From: Pseudomonadota bacterium
GTDB lineage: Bacteria; Pseudomonadota; Gammaproteobacteria; Burkholderiales; Burkholderiaceae_B
DNA: 16,274 nt
Direction of reading: 5' to 3'
Assembly: GCA_023427085.1 (NCBI GenBank)
Contig: JAEZBO010000222.1
Span: 1 to 16,274, forward strand
The position numbers and the translations under genes were made by a program. The notes beneath the pieces were generated by a model that was not told the origin of the DNA, ran no database searches, and saw only the letters and a program-made list of their open reading frames with translations. Below, piece by piece: positions 15,083-16,274 of the stretch. Every line of letters starts with the position of its first letter. Positions within the stretch are counted from its first letter, which is position 1.

Positions 15083-15985
15083 TCAACGCGCCAGGAACTG
15101 CGCGCACAGTTCGCGCAAGCGCAGCATCGCCGGCGGCAGGCTCTTGCCTTCGAGCGTCACGAACACGAACTGCGAGTGCAGGCCGAGCGCCGGCTTGATG
15201 GCAAGGTGCACCAGCTCGCCCAGGTTCATCAGCGGCCGCGCGACCTGCAACACGCCGAAGAACACCGCGTCGGTGGTGCGCACCAGTTCGACCAGCGATG
15301 CGATGTGGTCCGACTGGTAACGGATCGCCTCGGCGAAATGGGCGTGCGGACCAAAATACGCGTCGAGCCTGTGCATGGTCTCGGCGCTCATGGCCCGGCC
15401 ACTGGCGGCCACCGGATAACGGCGCAGCGTGTCGAAGTCGAGCGCACGCACGCCGGCCAGCGGATGGCCGGCACGCACCACGAAGCCCAGCGGCGTCGGC
15501 GGGAAATGCGTCAGTTGCAGATCGGGCGCGGCCGGCACGTGATTGCGATGCAGCACCAGCGCGTCGACCGCGCCGTCGCGCAGCTCCTGCACCTGCATCT
15601 GCGGCGTGCCGCCGCTGAACAACAGCCGCACCGCCGGATGGCGCTCGAGCATCTCGCGCAACAGCGGCACCGACAGCACCGCCGATGGCGTCGGCCCCAG
15701 CGCCAGCCTCAGCGTGCCGCCTTCGTAGTTGGCCAGCAGGCTGGCGCTGCGGCGCAACTCGCCGAGTTCGACACGGATGCGGCGGGCACGCACGATGGCC
15801 AGCTCGCCCAGCGCGGTCAGGCGCTTGCCCTTGTCGCGCTCGAGCAGCCGGCCGCCCAGGCTGTCTTCGAGCGCATGGATGCTGCGGCTGAGCGCCGGCT
15901 GCGACAGGTGCAGCTTGTCGGCGGCGCGGCTGAACGAACCGGTCTCTACCAGCACCAGAAAGTGCTCGAGCTGCTGCAGATTCAT
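15083..15985 (-). CDS. LysR-family transcriptional regulator
   Basis: This 300-residue complete LysR protein has a canonical HTH: MNLQQLEHFLVLVETGSFSR (1-20), AADKLHLSQPALSRSIHALE (21-40), LGGRLLERDKGKRLTALGE. The effector domain begins around residue 91 (GTLRLALGPTPSAVLSVPLL) and shows the LFSGGTPQMQVQELRDGAVDA segment seen in aromatic/organic-acid regulators. ATG 15985 follows a GGGGCGG ribosome site. The gene is convergent with the other LysR (16 bp between stops, no hairpin seen) and divergent from a Bug receptor gene, a very common pairing. It most likely regulates that receptor gene and whatever lies beyond the window. Confidence 0.92.
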   Translation of the reverse strand: MNLQQLEHFLVLVETGSFSRAADKLHLSQPALSRSIHALEDSLGGRLLERDKGKRLTALGELAIVRARRIRVELGELRRSASLLANYEGGTLRLALGPTPSAVLSVPLLREMLERHPAVRLLFSGGTPQMQVQELRDGAVDALVLHRNHVPAAPDLQLTHFPPTPLGFVVRAGHPLAGVRALDFDTLRRYPVAASGRAMSAETMHRLDAYFGPHAHFAEAIRYQSDHIASLVELVRTTDAVFFGVLQVARPLMNLGELVHLAIKPALGLHSQFVFVTLEGKSLPPAMLRLRELCAQFLAR

Positions 15986-16000
15986 CGCCGCCCCAAAAAA

Positions 16001-16030
16001 GTTATCGTTTTAGTTATGGACTGATGACAA
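16001..16030 (-). promoter_or_regulatory. Predicted promoter of the second LysR gene
   Basis: On the minus strand TTGTCA (complement of 16025-16030) and GATAAC (complement of 16001-16006) are separated by 18 bp. The 12-bp-period direct repeat AGTTAT (16000-16005, 16012-16017, plus strand) overlaps the -10 area. Match quality is moderate. Confidence 0.35.
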
Positions 16031-16081
16031 ATTATGCATTGGACGATATGAAATGTCACACCTAGAATTTTGTCATTGACA
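16024..16081. promoter_or_regulatory. Operator-like inverted repeats in the LysR/Bug divergent gap
   Basis: ATGACAAA (16024-16031) and TTTGTCAT (16069-16076) are perfect 8-bp inverted arms centred 45 bp apart. TGTCA-T-TGACA (16071-16081) is a compact palindrome, and another TGTCA lies at 16054-16058. Four TGTCA/TGACA half-sites thus surround the predicted receptor-gene promoter. They are a likely LysR binding region; the assignment rests on position and symmetry. Confidence 0.5.
16039..16068 (+). promoter_or_regulatory. Predicted promoter of the truncated Bug receptor gene
   Basis: A good -10 (TAGAAT, 16063-16068, 5 of 6) lies 18 bp after a poor -35 (TTGGAC, 16039-16044, 3 of 6). A weak -35 is what one expects for an activator-dependent LysR target. 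Transcription would begin about 36 bp before the ATG. Confidence 0.4.
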
Positions 16082-16110
16082 CCACCCGGCGTTGAATCTG
16101 GAGCAAAAAA

Positions 16111-16274
16111 ATGAATACAAGGGCGCAATATCCTCTGCTGGCCACTTCCTGGTCCAAGCGCGTGCTGGGCTTGGCCGGCGCGGCCACTTTCGTGCTGGGC
16201 CTCGCGGCCCCGGCCGCGGCAGCCGAGTGGCCGGCCCGCCCGGTCTCGCTGGTGGTGCCGGTGGCCGCCGGCGG
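16111..16274 (+). CDS. Bug-family periplasmic binding protein, 5' part only
   Basis: The window ends after 54 codons, so the gene is cut by the edge, not broken. It encodes a signal peptide with basic start (MNTRAQYPLLATSWSKR) and hydrophobic core, and an AAAA cleavage region near residue 38. The mature start EWPARPVSLVVPVAAGG is the diagnostic opening of Bug/TctC receptors. The ATG at 16111 follows GGAG with about 8 nt spacing. It is divergent from a LysR gene that probably regulates it. Confidence 0.88.
   Translation, partial: MNTRAQYPLLATSWSKRVLGLAGAATFVLGLAAPAAAAEWPARPVSLVVPVAAG

Overview
The window is GC-rich and densely coded, with short gaps and several start/stop overlaps. It carries two Bug-type (tripartite tricarboxylate receptor family) periplasmic binding proteins, one complete and one cut by the window edge. 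It also has CaiB-type CoA-transferase, acyl-CoA dehydrogenase and LysR genes. This mix is typical of free-living Burkholderiales, most likely Alcaligenaceae (Bordetella/Achromobacter relatives). That placement is inferred from gene content and composition, not from a marker gene. I see no rRNA, tRNA, CRISPR, transposase or phage genes.

Layout, right to left along the minus strand, which carries almost everything. (1) 13899-7677: a beta-oxidation-like operon in the order 3-hydroxyacyl-CoA dehydrogenase, thiolase, large acyl-CoA dehydrogenase, small acyl-CoA dehydrogenase, class III CoA-transferase. Junctions are 8-bp and 4-bp overlaps or 11-bp gaps. A Bug receptor (7555-6542) and an AEC-family permease (6396-5419) follow in the same direction. 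(2) 5277-57: a five-gene uptake-and-oxidation operon, in the order ABC ATPase, ABC permease, divergent LLM flavin monooxygenase, canonical LLM flavin monooxygenase, periplasmic binding protein. This is the plan of sulfonate/organosulfur (ssu/tau-like) operons. (3) A LysR regulator on the plus strand (14095-15066) is divergent from operon 1. (4) A second LysR on the minus strand (15985-15083) is divergent from a second Bug receptor (16111 onward, truncated).

How the genes may work together: in operon 1 an organic acid would be activated by CoA transfer, dehydrogenated by a two-subunit acyl-CoA dehydrogenase, oxidised at the 3-hydroxyl and cleaved by thiolase. This resembles the pimelate (pim) beta-oxidation operons of Rhodopseudomonas, but a CoA-transferase stands where a CoA ligase would be expected. 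No enoyl-CoA hydratase is present. The adjacent Bug protein and AEC permease may sense or move the acid. In operon 2 the ABC system would import a small substrate, probably sulfur-containing, that an FMNH2-dependent monooxygenase attacks; no flavin reductase is encoded nearby.

Nothing here looks like a wholly new system. The points most worth a second look are an in-frame 15-bp tandem repeat at the start of the CoA-transferase gene, an LLM paralogue that has lost its flavin-site residues, the predicted catalytic/non-catalytic dehydrogenase pair, and structured operator-like sequences in the two divergent LysR intergenic regions.
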